Part shown: positions 43,085 to 55,410 of the stretch, one piece after another
Layout of the letters: every line of letters begins with the position of its first letter
How positions within the stretch are numbered: the stretch's first letter is position 1
NCBI RefSeq assembly: GCF_048771995.1
Contig: NC_133050.1
Location: 6,306,001-6,370,000 of the forward strand
DNA from: Taeniopygia guttata
Lineage: Eukaryota > Chordata > Aves > Passeriformes > Estrildidae
Reading direction: 5' to 3'
DNA: 64,000 bases
Notes under the pieces: generated by a model
The model's database searches: none
What the model saw: only the letters and a program-made list of their open reading frames with translations
Told to the model about the DNA's origin: nothing
Translations under genes and position numbers: made by a program

Positions 43085-43880
43085 TGGGTGGGAAGGGATC
43101 CAGGGTGATCCTTTGGGTGGGAAGGGATCCGGGGTGATCCTTTGGGTGGGAAGGGATCCAGGGTGATCCTTTGGGTGGGAAGGGATCCAGGGTGATCCTT
43201 TGGGTGGGAAGGGATTCAGGGTGATCCTTTGGGTGGGAAGGGATCCAGGGTGATCCATTGGGTGCAAAGGGATCCAGGATCACCCTTTGGGTGCGAGGGG
43301 ATCCAGGATCACCCTTTTTGTGTAGGAAGGGATTCAGGATCATCTTTTGGGTGGGAAGGGATCCAGGACCATCCTGAGGGTGCGAAGGGATCCAGGATCA
43401 ATCACCCTTTTTGTGTAGGAAGTGATCCAGGGTGATCCTCTGGGTGGAAAAGGATCCGGGATCATCCTTTAGGAATTATGGTGATCATTTGGGTGGGAAG
43501 GGATCCAGGATCACCCTTTGGGAATTATGATCCTTTGGGTGGGAAGGGATCCAGAAAGATGCTTTGGGTGGGAATGGATCCAAGGTGATCCTTTGGGTGG
43601 GAAGGGATCCAGGGTGATCCTTTGGGTGGAAAAGGATCCGGGATCATCCTTTAGGAATTATGATCCTCTGGATGGGAAGGGAACCAGGGTGATCCTTTGG
43701 GTGGGAAAGGATCCAGGGTGATATTTTGGGTGGGAAAGGATCCAGGATCACACTTTAGGAATTATGATCCTTTGGGTGGGAAGGGATCCAGAAAGATGCT
43801 TTGGGTGGGAATGGATCCAAGGTGATCCTGTGGGTGGGAAGGGATCCAGGGTGATCCTTTGTGTGGGAAGGGATCCAGGA
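43085..43880. repeat. About 32-bp minisatellite
   Basis: Unit GATCCTTTGGGTGGGAAGGG followed by ATCCAGGGT, about 25 copies with local higher-order blocks carrying TAGGAATTATGATC. Confidence 0.92.
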
Positions 43881-43884
43881 TCCC

Positions 43885-44080
43885 CCACGGCCAGGAACAC
43901 CTTCCCCTATCCCAGACCGCTCCAAGCTCATCCAGCCTGGCCCTGGACACTTCCAGGGATGAGGCACCCCTGGAATGACCCGTGCCAGGCCCTCCTCACC
44001 CTCACAGGGAGGAATTTCTGCCCCAAACCCCACCTCAACCTCCCCTCCTTCACTGGAACCCCGTCCCCAAATTCCCTCTC
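43885..44080 (-). mobile_element. CR1 LINE 3' fragment (minus strand)
   Basis: CAGGAACACCTTCCCCTATC, TCATCCAGCCTGGCCCTGGA, CACTTCCAGGGATGAGGCA and CTCACAGGGAGGAATTTCTG match the reverse-complemented CR1 3' region. It directly follows the 32-bp array. Confidence 0.75.
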
Positions 44081-44194
44081 CAGCGCTCGGGAAAATTCCC
44101 TTGCGACCCCGGCCGCTCCTCCCCTCAGCTCCGCGGCCTTTTCCCGTTTTCCTCACCGAAATCCCCTCGCTGGGCGGCTTTTCCGTCCTCCCAG

Positions 44195-46115
44195 GCTTCG
44201 CTCACGGTGTTCCCGATGTTCCCGGTGTTCCACGGTGTTCCTGGGCTTGGATCATGGTGTTCCTGACGTTCCCGGTGTTCCACAGCATTCCCGGGCTTGG
44301 TTCATAGTGTTCCCGGTGTTCCACAGTGTTCTTGGAATTGGCTCATGGTGTTCCCGGTGTTCCTGGGCTTCGCTCACGGTGTTCCCGACGTTCCCGGTGT
44401 TCCACGGTGTTCCTGGGCTTGGCTCATGGTGTTCCTGGTGTTCCCGGTGTTCCACGGTGTTCCCGGGCTTGGCTCATGGTGTTCCTGGTGTTCCACAGTG
44501 TTCTTGGAATTGGCTCATGGTGTTCCCGGTGTTCCTGGTGTTCCACGGCGTTCCCAGGCTTGGCTCATGGCGTTCCCGGTGTTCCACAGTGCTCTTGGAA
44601 TTGGCTCATGGTGTTCCCGGTGTTCCACAGTGTTCTTGGAATTGGCTCATGGCGTTCCCGGTGTTCCACAGTGCTCTTGGAATTGGCTCATGGTGTTCCC
44701 GGTGTTCCTGGTGTTGCACGGTGTTCCCAAGTTTGTTTCACAGTGTTCCCGGTGTTCCGGGTGTTCCAGCCTTGGCTCACGGTGTTCCTGGTGTTCCCAG
44801 CCTTGGCTTACGGTGTTCCCAGTGTTCCCAGCCTTGGCTCACGGTGTTCCCGGTGTTCCCAGCCTTGGCTTACGGTGTTCCCGGTGTTCCCAGGCTTGCT
44901 TCCTGTTGTTCCTGGTGTTCCCAGGCTTGGTTCAGGGTGTTCCCCCAGTGTTCCTGGGCTTGGCTCATGGTGTTCCCGGTGTTCCCATGTTTGCGTCATG
45001 GTGTTCCACGGTGTTCCCGGGCTTGGTTCATGGTGTTCCAAATGTTGCACGGTGTTCCTGGTGTTCCCGGTGTCCCTGGCCTTGGTTCAGGATGTTCCTG
45101 GTGCTCTCCAGGCTTGGCTCACGGTGTTCCCGGTGTTCCCAGGCTTGGCCCATGGTGTTCCCAGGCTTGGCTCATGGTGTTCCTGGTGTTCCCGGTGTTC
45201 CCGGGCTTGGCCCATGGTGTTCCCAGGCTTGGCTCATGGTGTTCCTGGTGTTCCTGGTGTTCCTGGGCTTGGCCCATGGTGTTCCCGGGTTTGGCTCACG
45301 GTGTTCCCTGGTGTTCCCAGGCTTGGCTAACGGTGTTCTGGGTGTTCCCAGGCTTGGCTCACGGTGTTCCCGGTGTTCCCCGGAGTTGTTTCCTGGTTTT
45401 CCCGGTGTTCCCTGGTGTTCCCCGGGGTTGTTTCTCTGCTGTTCCCAGTGTAGTTCCCCGGTGCTGTTCCCTGGTATTCCCAGAGTTGTTTCCCGGTTTT
45501 CCTGGTTTTCCCACTGTTCCCGGCATCCCTGGTGCTGTTCCTTGGAGTTGTTTCCCAGTGTTCCCGGTATTCTTGGAGTTGTTTCCCGGTTTTCCCGGTG
45601 TTTCCCAGTGTCCCTGGAGCAGTTTCCCGGTGCTTTGCGGGGCTGTTTCCCGGTGTTTCCCGGTGCCCCTGTGGTTGTTTCCCGGTGTTCCCGGTGTTTT
45701 GTGGGGTTGTTTCCTGGTGTTCCCGGTGTTCCCCGGTGTTCCCTTGTGTTTCCCGCTGTTCCCGGTGCAGTTCCCCGTCGTTCCTGGAGTTGTTTCCTGG
45801 TTTTCTCAGTGCTTCCCGGTATTCCCGGTGCAGTTCCCCGGTGTTTCCCGGTGTTTCCCGGTGTTCCCGGTGTCTCTGTGGTTGTTCCCCGGTATTCCCG
45901 GTGCAGTTCCCCGGTGTTTCCCGGTGTCTCTGTGGTTGTTCCCCGGTATTCCCGGTGCAGTTCCCCGGTGTTTCCCGGTGTCTCTGTGGTTGTTCCCCGG
46001 TATTCCCGGTGCAGTTTCCCGGTGTTTCCCGGTGTCTCTGTGGTTGTTCCCCGGTGTTCCCGGAGTTGTTTCCCGGTTTTCCCGATGTTTCCCGGTATCC
46101 CCGGTGCGGTTCCCG
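44195..46115. repeat. GGTGTTCCCGGTGTTCC array with higher-order units
   Basis: About 1.9 kb. The first part has units of 27-48 bp with CTTGGCTCATGGTGTTCCC. From about 45370 it changes to GTTGTTTCCCGGTGTTCCC. At 45880-46050 there are four near-perfect 60-bp units with GTGTCTCTGTGGTTGTTCCC. Frames of about 1000 codons cross it but follow the repeat. Confidence 0.9.
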
Positions 46116-46214
46116 GAGCTCGGAGCGGCCCCAGGCCCGGCCGTGCCCGTCCCGCCCCCGCCGCGCTCCTTTGTGCCGCCGTCCGGCCCCTTCCGCCGGG
46201 CCCCGCGGGGCCGG

Positions 46215-46595
46215 GGCCGGACAAAGGGCCGAGACCGGGACCGGGGGAGGGACCGGACAAAGGGCCGGGACCGGGATCGGGATCGAGATCGGGATCGGGA
46301 GAGCGGGACCGGGACCGGGGGATCGGGACCGGGACCGGGACCGGGATCGGGAGAGCGGGACCGGGACCGGGGGATCGGGACCGGGACCGGGACCGGGATC
46401 GGGATCAGGATCGGGATCGGGATCGGGACCGGGACCGGGATCGGGATCGGGACCGGGACCGGGACCGGGATCGGGATCGGGATCGGGATCGGGATCGGGA
46501 TCGGGATCGGGACCGGGACCGGGACCGGGATCGGGATCGGGATCGGGATCGGGACCGGGATCGGGATCGGGATCGGGGGAGCAGCGGAGAACGCG
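46215..46595. repeat. (GGGATC/GGGACC)n hexanucleotide array
   Basis: About 60 hexamers, CGGGAT and CGGGAC, in irregular order. It encodes alternating Arg-Asp or Gly-Ser/Thr dipeptides in the three frames. G-rich on the plus strand and CpG-dense. Confidence 0.93.
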
Positions 46596-46624
46596 GCCCT
46601 TTCCCCGGCTCAGGAGCCGCGGGG

Positions 46625-47055
46625 ACCCACTGGGATCTGCTGGGAGAAACTGGGAGAAACTGGGATCCACTGGGGGATACTGAGAGAAACTGGAATCCCC
46701 ATGGGGATACTGGGATCCACTGGGAGAAACTGGGGGAAACTGGGATCCGCTGGGGGATACTGGGATCCACTGGGAAAAACTGGGATCTGCTGGGAGAAAC
46801 TGGGATGCACTGGGGGATACTGGGAGAAGCTGGGCTCCCCATGGGGATACTGGGATCCACTGGGAGAATCTGGGATCTGCTGGGAGAAACTGGGATCCAT
46901 TGGGAGATACGGGGATCCACTGGGAGATACTGGGAGAAACTGGGAGAAGCTGGGATCCCCATGGGGATACTGGGATCCACTGGGAGAAACTGGGATCTGC
47001 TGGGAGAAACTAAACTGGGATCCACTGGGGGATACTGGGATCTGCTGGGAGAAAC
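46625..47055. repeat. CTGGGATCCACTGGGAGAAA minisatellite
   Basis: 10-14-bp units combined into CTGGGATCCACTGGGGGATA and CTGGGATCTGCTGGGAGAAA. Confidence 0.9.
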
Positions 47056-47059
47056 TAAC

Positions 47060-47690
47060 CCCCAGTTTGCCAACTCAGGCTCTGCATGTAATCACCAAGC
47101 TTTGCTGACAGCTCAATTTATCACAAAAAAAAAAGCTTTTTGGGTTTATTTTAGGCAGAATTTCTTCCCTTTCTCATCGCTGGTTGTGTTGTATATATAT
47201 ATATTTTTTTTTTTTTATTCCTGGTGAAAAATCTCCGTGGAGATTCCCAGCGACAGCAAAATTCCCTTTGCATTCCTGCTGCACACTCAGGCAGCCAAGC
47301 AAGGCTGTAAATAATTGAAAAACCATCATTTTTTATTTTTTTTTTTCCCTTTTGCAGCCCTCACCAGAACCAGCTTTGCTCTCGACAGCAAATATTTAGT
47401 GAGGTGATCAATCCAAAGCGCCCAAAAAACAACAAAAAATCGTAATTTGGATAAGAAAATTCAATGTTTTTTCCCCCCAGATCGTCTATCTGATTATCTC
47501 TGGCATCCATCCTGCTGTTCTCAGGGTAGGTGCTGGAGATAATTAGGAGGAGCTTAATTAACTGCAGCTAATGCTCCTTATTAGCATTTTGCTGGGGTAT
47601 TTTTTCGGCTGAAAGGGATAAACAAGCTCAAACATTCTCACAGGAAAGCTCAGGCAAAAAGGAGAAACAAAAGGCCAGGAAAAAAACTCA
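47060..47690. other. Unique AT-rich island, possible conserved element
   Basis: Non-repetitive sequence, rich in homeodomain-like TAATTA/ATTAG motifs around 47540-47600. A 45-nt exon-like segment lies at 47481-47525 (see findings). No recognised gene. Confidence 0.45.
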
Positions 47691-47693
47691 AAA

Positions 47694-47785
47694 AACCCCA
47701 AAAAACCCCAAAAAAACCCCAAAAAACCCCCAAAAAAACCCCAAAAAAAACCCAAAAAAACCCCCCAAAAAACCCCAAAAAACCA
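47694..47785. repeat. (CCCCAAAAAA)n low-complexity tract
   Basis: Alternating C4-C6 and A4-A8 runs. Confidence 0.9.
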
Positions 47786-47884
47786 AAACCCAGAGCAGCT
47801 CGGGCTGGGAATCTCACAGCACTCAGGGTGTGGATTTTGGAGCTTCACACACGGGGTGGGACAGGGTGGGACATCCTTGGGGAC

Positions 47885-49795
47885 AGGACACACCCCAGGA
47901 GTGTCCCCAAGGCCAGGATGGTGCCCAAAGGACACCCCAAAAGTGTCCCCAAGGTCAGGACAATGCCCACAGGACCTCCAGGAGTGTCCCCAAGGTGAGG
48001 ACAGGCCAGGACAGCACCCACAGGACATTTAGAAGTGTCCCCAAGGCCAGGATGGTGCCCAAAGGACACCCCAAAAGTGTCCTCAAGGTCAGGATGGTGG
48101 CCACAGGACCTCCAGGAGTGTCCCCAGGGTGAGGACAGTGCCCTCAGGAGTGTCCCCAAGGTGAGGACAGTGCCCTCAGGAGTGTCCCCAAGGCCAGGAC
48201 AGCACCCACAGGACCTCCAGGAGTGTCCCCAAGGTGAGGACAGTGCCCTCAGGAGTGTCCCCAAGGTCAGGCCAGGCCAGGCCAGCACCAACAGGACCTC
48301 CAGGAGTGTCCCCAAGGCCAGAATGACACCCACAGGACACCCCAGGAGTGTCCCCAGGGTCAGGATGGTGGCCAAAGGACATCCAGGAGTGTCCCCAGGG
48401 CCAGGACAATGCCCACAGGACATTCAGGAGTGTCCCCAAGGTGAGGACAGTGCCCTCAGGAGTGTCCCCAAGGCCAGGGCAGCACCTACAGGACACCCCA
48501 GGAGTGTCCCCAAGGCCAGGATGGTGCCCAAAGTACATCCAGGAGTGTCCCCAAGGCCAGAATGGTGGCCACAGGACCTCCAGGAGTGTCCCCAAGGTGA
48601 GGACAGTGCCCTCAGGAGTGTCCCCAAGGTCAGGCCAGGCCAGGCCAGCACCCACAGGACCTCCAGGAGTGTCCCCAAGGCCAGGACAGCACCCACAGGA
48701 CACCCCAGGAGTGTCCCCAAGGTGAGGACAGTGCCCCCAGGACATTCAGGAGTGTCCCCAGGGTCAGGATGATGGCCACAGGACATCCAGGAGTGTCCCC
48801 AAGGCCAGGCCATCACCCACAGGACATTTAGGAGTGTCCCCAGGATCAAGACAGCACCCACAGGACACCCCAGGAGTGTTCCCAAGGTCAGGCCAGGCCA
48901 GGCCAGCACTCACAGGACCTCCAGGAGTGTCCCCAGGATCAGGACAGGCCAGGACAGTGCCCCCAGGAATGTCCCCAAGGTCAGGACAGCACCCACAGAA
49001 CACCCCAGGAGTGTCCCCAAGGCCAGGATGACACCCACAGGACACCCCAGGACTGTCCCCAGGGCCAGGACAGCACCCACAGGACATCCAGGATTGTCCC
49101 CAAGGCCAGAATGACACCCACAGGACACCTCAGGAGTGTCCCCAAGGTGAGGATGGTGCCCACAGGACCTCCAGGAGTGTCCCCAAGGCCAGGACAGGCC
49201 AGGACAGCACCCACAGGACCTCCAGGAGTGTCCCCAAGGTGAGGACAGTGCCCTCAGGAGTGTCCCCAAGGTCAGGCCCGGCCAGGCCAGCACCAACAGG
49301 ACCTCCAGGAGTGTCCCCAAGGCCAGAATGACACCCACAGGACACCTCAGGAGTGTCCCCAGGGTCAGGATGGTGGCCACAGGGTACCCAGGAGTGTCCC
49401 CAAGGTGAGGACAGTGCCCTCAGGAGTGTCCCCAAGGCCAGGATTGTTCCCACAGGACATCCAGGAGTGTCCCCAAGGCCAGGACAGGCCAGGCCAGCAC
49501 CCACAGGACCTCCAGAAGTGTCCCCAAGGCCAGGACAATGCCCACAGGACATTCAGGAGTGTCCCCAAGGTGAGGACAGTGCCCTCAGGAGTGTCCCCAA
49601 GGTCAGGCCAGGCCAGGCCAGCACCCACAGGACATTCAGGAGTGTCCCCAAGGCCAGGACAGCACCCACAGGACATCCAGGAGTGTCCCCAAGGTGAGGA
49701 CAGTGCCCTCAGGAGTGTCCCCAAGGTGAGGACAGTGCCCCCAGGAGTGTCCCCAAGGTGAGGACAGTGCCCTCAGGAGTGTCCCCAAGGCCAGG
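47885..49795. repeat. AGGAGTGTCCCCAAGG minisatellite, about 1.9 kb
   Basis: Composite units of 32 and about 45 bp: AGGAGTGTCCCCAAGGTGAG, GACAGTGCCCTC, and CCAGGACAGCACCCACAGG. Larger blocks recur, for example TCAGGCCAGGCCAGGCCAGC at least five times, showing amplification of multi-unit segments. Confidence 0.92.
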
Positions 49796-50001
49796 CCACG
49801 CCTGTACTGCCCAGGGTGGATCCATTGATGCCTTTTAATAAATCCCTCCATTATTAATTAATATTTTCTGCTCCTGTTCCAGCTCAGCCTGCACAAGGCA
49901 CCAACTAAAGAGATTTTTGGCCTCCTGGCCAAAAATTTTGGCCTCCTCCTATATATATTTATAAATATATATAAATATTATAAATTATAATTGGATATAA
50001 A

Positions 50002-50372
50002 CCTAAAGAGTTACAACCTCCTTCTCAGAAAATACAAATATCCTTCCACCTTCCCTCCTATGGAACCACCAGGATTAAGGGGAAAAAATTGACAAAATCC
50101 AGCAAAAAATCTTAATTTTCAAGGAATTTATGCATCATGTATGAGATTTGTGAATATGCAACAGGTTGTTGCTTTTAAGGGTTATTCCTTTGTGTGGTTT
50201 TGGCAGCCCAAAAACATCCAAATATCCAAAATTATTATTTTTTTTATTATTGTTTTATACTATCCTAATCCTCATTGTCCACATTTTTATCACTCTGATT
50301 CTATTCCTATTTTTTAATAACTATTTGATTACTAATAAACTTTTAAGATTTAAAAAAAAAATAAATTTATTT
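50002..50372 (+). mobile_element. LTR-like element, left copy of an inverted pair
   Basis: Contains GTTACAACCTCCTTCTCAG, TATGGAACCACCAGGATTAA, TTTATGCATCATGTATGAGA, ATATGCAACAGGTTGTTGCT, GGCAGCCCAAAAACATCC and an AATAAAC near the end. The same blocks occur inverted at 54408-54843. Consistent with a solo LTR; terminal dinucleotides were not resolved. Confidence 0.65.
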
Positions 50373-50519
50373 TCCACAGAATGAATTCCTTAGCAGGTGA
50401 GGATCTGGCAGTGGATGATGCAGAACCAGGCTGGGACTGCAGAGCTTTATCAAAAATGATGGGCACAGCTTTCCCTGAGGGGAATTCTCCCTTAAAAACA
50501 CGAATAAAACCACGAATTC

Positions 50520-51895
50520 TCACTCACAAACAACAATAAAAATTCCAAATAAATCCAGAGAGGGGATGGGGAATCTCCCTAAAGGAGGAATTCAATTGGA
50601 ATGGCATCAGGCAGGTGGGGAGCAGAGCAGGGGAGAGCCAAAAATCCTCAGGGAGAGCCAAAAAATCCTCAGGAAGAGGCAAAAAATCCTCAGGGAGAGC
50701 CAAAAAATCCTCAAAAATTCTCATTCTGGCCAATTGGGAACAGCTGGAGAGGAAAAACCCCAGGATAATGGATAAAATATCAATTTTTTGGGGAAATTAG
50801 GCCACAAGAGGCCTCAGAGGACATTGTGGCAGTGCAGGGAGTGGTTTTTGGGGGCAGAAAGGCTTAATTTGGGAATTAGATCAGCCACAGGAGCAAAGAG
50901 CATTTCCCAGGATGTTGTGGTCTCACAAACAACAATAAAAATTCCAAATAAATCCAGAGAGGGGATGGGGAATCTCCCTAAAGGAGGAATTCCATTGGAA
51001 TGGCATCAGGCAGGTGGGGAGCAGAGCAGGGGAGAGGCAAAAATCCTCAGGGAGAGCAAAAAATCCTCAGGGAGAGCCAAAAAATCCTCAGGGAGAGCAA
51101 AAAATCCTCAAAAATTCTCATTCTGGCCAAATGGGAACATCTGGAGAGGAAAAACCACGGGATAATGGATAAATTATCAATTTTTTGGGGGCAATTAGGG
51201 CAGCTGGAGAGGAAAAACCCCAGGATAATGGATAAAATATCAATTTTTTTGGGGAAATTAGGGCACAAAAGGCTTCAGAGGACATTGTGGCAGTGCAGGG
51301 AGTGGTTTTTGGGGGCAGAAAGGCTTAATTTGGGAATTAGATCAGCCACAGGAGCAAAGAGCATTTCCCAGGATGTTGTGGCCTCACAAACAACAATAAA
51401 AATTCCAAATAAATCCAGAGAGGGGACGGGAATCTCCCTAAAGGAGGAATTTCATTGGAATGGCATCAGGCAGGTGGGGAGCAGAGCAGGGGAGAGCCAA
51501 AAATCCTCAGGGAGAGCAAAAAATCCTCAGGAAGAGCCAAAAATCCTCAGGGAGAGCCAAAAAATCCTCAGGAAGAGACAAAAAATCTTCAGGGAGAGCA
51601 AAAAATCCTCAAAAATTCTCATTCTGACCAAATGGGAGCAGCTGGAGAGGAAAAACCACAGATAATGGATAAATTATCAATTTTTTGGGGGCAATTAGGG
51701 CAGCTGGAGAGGAAAAACCCCAGGATAATGGATAAATTATCAATTTTTTGGGGGCAATTAGGGCAGCTGGAGAGGAAAAACCACAGGATAATGGATAAAA
51801 TATCAATTTTTTGGGGAAATTAGGGCAGCTGGAGAGGAAAAACCCCAGGATAATGGATAAATTATCAATTTTTTGGGGGCAATTAGGTCAAATTT
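50520..51895. repeat. Higher-order tandem repeat, about 400-460-bp unit
   Basis: Three large units starting near 50520, 50923 and 51385 (CTCACAAACAACAATAAAAA). Each has GGAATGGCATCAGGCAGGTG, an internal microarray of CAAAAAATCCTCAGGGAGAG and CAGGATAATGGATAAA with ATCAATTTTTTGGGG. Confidence 0.9.
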
Positions 51896-51899
51896 CTCC

Positions 51900-52680
51900 A
51901 CTTCTGGCACCTTCCCCACCCTGCAGCTCCCCAAAATACCCACAAAAAAACCCGAAAAAACCTAAATATGGATTTTTCCACCCCTCTGTTAAACCCTACA
52001 GATGTTTTTGGATCTTTGACCAATCCACCCCCTCCTATTTTTGATCCCTGCTCACCCCCATTTCCTCAGAGGGGAGAAATTTGGGTGATTTTATTGCGTT
52101 TTTCCGCCCTTCCCAGGAGTTTCTCAGCTGCCCCATGGGCAGCAGCGTGTCAAAGGCTGGAAAAATGAATTTTTAAATTTTTTTTCCCCATAAAGATATT
52201 TTGGAGATCATAATTTTCCCATCCCAACTCTCCACAATCAAATATCCAAACACTTTTCCCCCGGAGCTGCCAAAACAACGGGAAGCCCCTTGAAAAGATG
52301 TTTGATGTGGCAGCCTGGAGCTGATAAAACATTGATTTTTTTTCCTATTTTTTTTGAAAATTGTCAACCCAGGGACAAAAAAGCAAAGCAGGGATGGTGG
52401 AGGATGCTGCAGCCCAGGGTGGGATGTCCAGACAAAATAAAAACGTTTCAATTTCTCTTGAATTTCTCATCCAAACCTGAGATATCCCAGATAAAAACCC
52501 TTATCTGCCCTTCTCTCCAATTATTGAGATGCTCGGCAGGGCAGCAGCAGCTTTATCAGGGATGGGGAATTGGTTTAAATTCCAAATTTTGGATGTTAGA
52601 GGTGCCTGGGTGTGTCCCTGGGAGAAATCATCCAAGGAAGGGTAAAAACACCCCGGGCTGCCCTCAAATATTTCATTTTT
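51900..52680. other. Unique sequence between two arrays, no gene seen
   Basis: About 0.8 kb, non-tandem. No splice-framed coding block or RNA gene was recognised. Confidence 0.4.
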
Positions 52681-52684
52681 TGGG

Positions 52685-54005
52685 TTTCCAGCAGTGCAAA
52701 TGCCTTTTTCCTTCTTCCTTTTTCATTTTTTCCCTTTTCTCACTTTTTTCCCTTTTCTCGCCTTTTTCCCTTTCCATTTTTTCCCTTTTCTTGCCTTTTT
52801 CCCTTTTCATTTTTTCCTTTTCTCGCCTTTTTCCTTTTTTCCCTTTTCTCACCTTTTTCCCCTTTCATTTTTTCCCCTTTCTCACCCTTTTCCCTTTTCT
52901 CCCCTGGGCTGCCCTCAAATATTTCACTATTTGGGTTTCAAACAGTGGAAATGCCTTTTTCCTTTTTCCTTTTTTCCCCTTTTCTCACCTTTTTCCCTTT
53001 CCATTTTTTCCCTTTTCTTGCCTTTTTCCCTTTCCCTTTTCTCCCTTTTCTCTCATTTTCCCCCTTTCATCGTTTCCCTTTTCTGGCCTTTTTTCCCTTT
53101 TCTCACCTTTTTCACTTTTTTCCTTTTTCTCGCCTTTTCCCCTTTTCATTTTTTTCCTTTTCTCGCCTTTTTCCCCTTTTCATTTTTCCCTTTTCTCACT
53201 TTTTTCCCCTTTTCATTTTTTTCCCTTTTCTCACCTTTTTCCCTTTTCATTTTTCCCTTTTCTCACTTTTTTTCCCTTTCCATTTTTTCCCCTTTCTCAC
53301 CTTTTTTCCCTTTTCTCACCTTTTTCCCCTTTCATTTTTTCCCTTTTCTCACCTTTTTCCCTTTTCTTTTTTTCCCCTTTCTCACCCTTTTCTCCCCCAT
53401 TTTATTTTCTCCCCTGGGCTGCCCTCAAATATTTCACTATTTGGATTTCCAACAGTGGAAACACCTTTTTCCTTTTTCCTTTTTTCCCTTTTCTTGCCTT
53501 TTTCCCTTTCCATTTTTCCCCTTTTCTCACCTTTTTCCCCTTTCATTTTTTCCCTTTTCTCACCTTTTTCCCTTTTCATTTTTTCCCTTTTCTCGCCTTT
53601 TTTCCCTTTTCTTGCCTTTTCCTCCTTTCATTTTTTCCCTTTTCTCACCCTTTTTCCCTTTTCTCCCCCAATTCCTTTTCTCCCCTGGGCTGCCCTCAAA
53701 TATTTCATTATTTGGGTTTCCAACAGTGGAAACACCTTTTTCCTTTTTCCTTTTTCCTTTTTCCTTTTTCCTTTTTCCTTTTTCCTTTTTTCCCTTTTCT
53801 CCCCTGGGCTCACCTGGGCTGCTCTCAAATATTTCACTTTTTCCTTTTCTTTTTGCCTTTTTTTCCCTTTCTTGTGCATTTTTCCTTTTCCTTTTTCCCT
53901 TTTCTCACCTTTTTTTCCTTTTCATTTTTTCACTTTTCTCACCTTTTCCCCCTATTTTATTTTCTTGCCTTTTTCCCTTTTCCTTTTCCCCTTTTCTCCC
54001 CCAAT
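52685..54005. repeat. Polypyrimidine TTTTCCCTTTTCTCACC array with higher-order unit
   Basis: Pyrimidine-rich units of about 12-18 bp, interrupted four times by CTGGGCTGCCCTCAAATATT plus a TTTGGGTTTCCAACAGTGG block, giving larger periods of a few hundred bp. Three long frames cross it, all low-complexity Phe/Pro/Leu/Ser. Confidence 0.92.
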
Positions 54006-54407
54006 TCCATCCCTTCGAGCAGGAGAGGGCAGCAAATCGCTCCTCTGCAAGGGAGGAAAAGCACCAGGAAATTTGGGGATATTTTTTACTGTTTGCTGTG
54101 GAAATCTTCACTCAAAATCATTTTTCTGTCTCTCTCCAGGGGCCAAAATCTTTGGATTTTGACTCCCCAAAATCGACATTTTTAAAGGATGTGATGCAGA
54201 CGACGCTCAAGTTTTGAGTCCCGGACACAAATCCCTGACCTGAACTGATTTTTGCAGCTTTGTGTTTGTATCTTAAGCAGAAAATTCATAATTTGAGGAG
54301 TTTTCAGCCCATTTTTAGCTCTGAATTTACCTCTCAAACCATTCCCCGGGGGTTTCTGCAGGATTTGAGCCCCAACTCCACTCCTGAGCCAACCCAGCTG
54401 TGAAAAA

Positions 54408-54843
54408 CCACTTATTTTTAAAAAATCTTACAAGTTTATCACTAATCAAATAATTATTAAAATAATAAATATATAAAAATATTATAAATTATAAATATAT
54501 AATAGTATATAATACAAATAATAAAATAACTATAAAATTAGAGTAATAAAAATTTGGACAACGAGGATCAGGACGCTACAAAACAATAAAAAACAAAGAA
54601 TTTTGGATATTTGGGTGTTTTTGGGCTGCCAAAATCACGCCTCGTGAACAAAGAATTAACCTTAAAATCAACAACCTGTTGCATATTCATAGATCTCATA
54701 CATGATGCATAAATTCCTTGTAAATTAAGATTTTTTTGCTGGTTTTTGACAACTTCTTCCCCTTAATCCTGGTGGTTCCATAGGAGAGAAGGTGGAAGAA
54801 TATTTGTATTTTCTGATAAGGAGGTTGTAACTTTTTTTAGGTT
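54408..54843 (-). mobile_element. LTR-like element, right copy of an inverted pair
   Basis: The reverse complement carries the same ordered blocks as 50002-50372, plus GTTCACGAGGCGTGATTTTG and an AT-rich insertion before the AATAAAC-like end. Divergence is modest and scattered. Confidence 0.65.
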
Positions 54844-54844
54844 T

Positions 54845-55410
54845 TGTGTCTCTTATCTCTGTGTGAAGAGTTTTTTGATTATCTTATCAATTTTCTTGAG
54901 CTACTAAAAAAAATATCTTGCATTTCGCAGTTTCTGTCTTAACGTTGTGTTAAATAGAACATAAAATTATATTTAACCTAACCTAAATAGCCTAAAATTG
55001 TATTTAACACGCTGCTTAAAAAAGGGGTTAATACAGTATTAGAAAATATTGCAAATGGTGGAATAATTAATTAAATAAATAGAATAAATAAGAATAAGAA
55101 TAAGAATAAGAATAAGAATAAGAATAAGAATAAGAATAAGAATAAGAAAAAGAAACAATAATAAAATACTAAATAAATAATAAAATAATATTAAATAAAA
55201 TATAAAATAAAATAAAATAAAATAAAATAAAATAAAATAAAATCAAAAAAATAATCAAATAAATACTAAAATAATAAATAATAATATAATAAATAAATAA
55301 AATAATAAAATAATAAAAAAATTTAAAAAATATTAATACAGTAACACAAAAGGACAAAACAGTATTCAATTTAATATTTGCAAAGAACCAATCATAAAAA
55401 ATGCACATTT
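54845..55410. repeat. AT-rich region with (AATAAG)n and (AAAAT)n microsatellites
   Basis: (GAATAA)n at about 55080-55150, (AAAAT)n at about 55196-55245, then irregular A/T repeats. Confidence 0.88.

Noticed and set aside
46215-46595. Arg-Asp dipeptide repeat resembling an RNA-binding RD domain (NELF-E-like)
   Set aside because: The hexanucleotide array gives Arg-Asp in one frame and Gly-Ser/Thr in others; flanking sequence shows no RNA-recognition motif or exon borders.
43764-47227. Overlapping open frames of about 1114 and 976 codons on the plus strand
   Set aside because: They run through three successive minisatellites. Periods divisible by three and stop-free units keep several frames open at once, on both strands. 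The translation is low-complexity with no domain.
47885-49795. CRISPR-like regular repeats with apparent spacers
   Set aside because: The 'spacers' are themselves variant repeat units, periods are irregular and the DNA is clearly vertebrate. Same judgement for the other arrays.
52290-54217. Three overlapping frames of 500-630 codons rich in Phe, Pro, Leu and Ser
   Set aside because: Product of a TTTTCCC/TTTTCTC polypyrimidine array; all three forward frames are open and none has splice or homology support.
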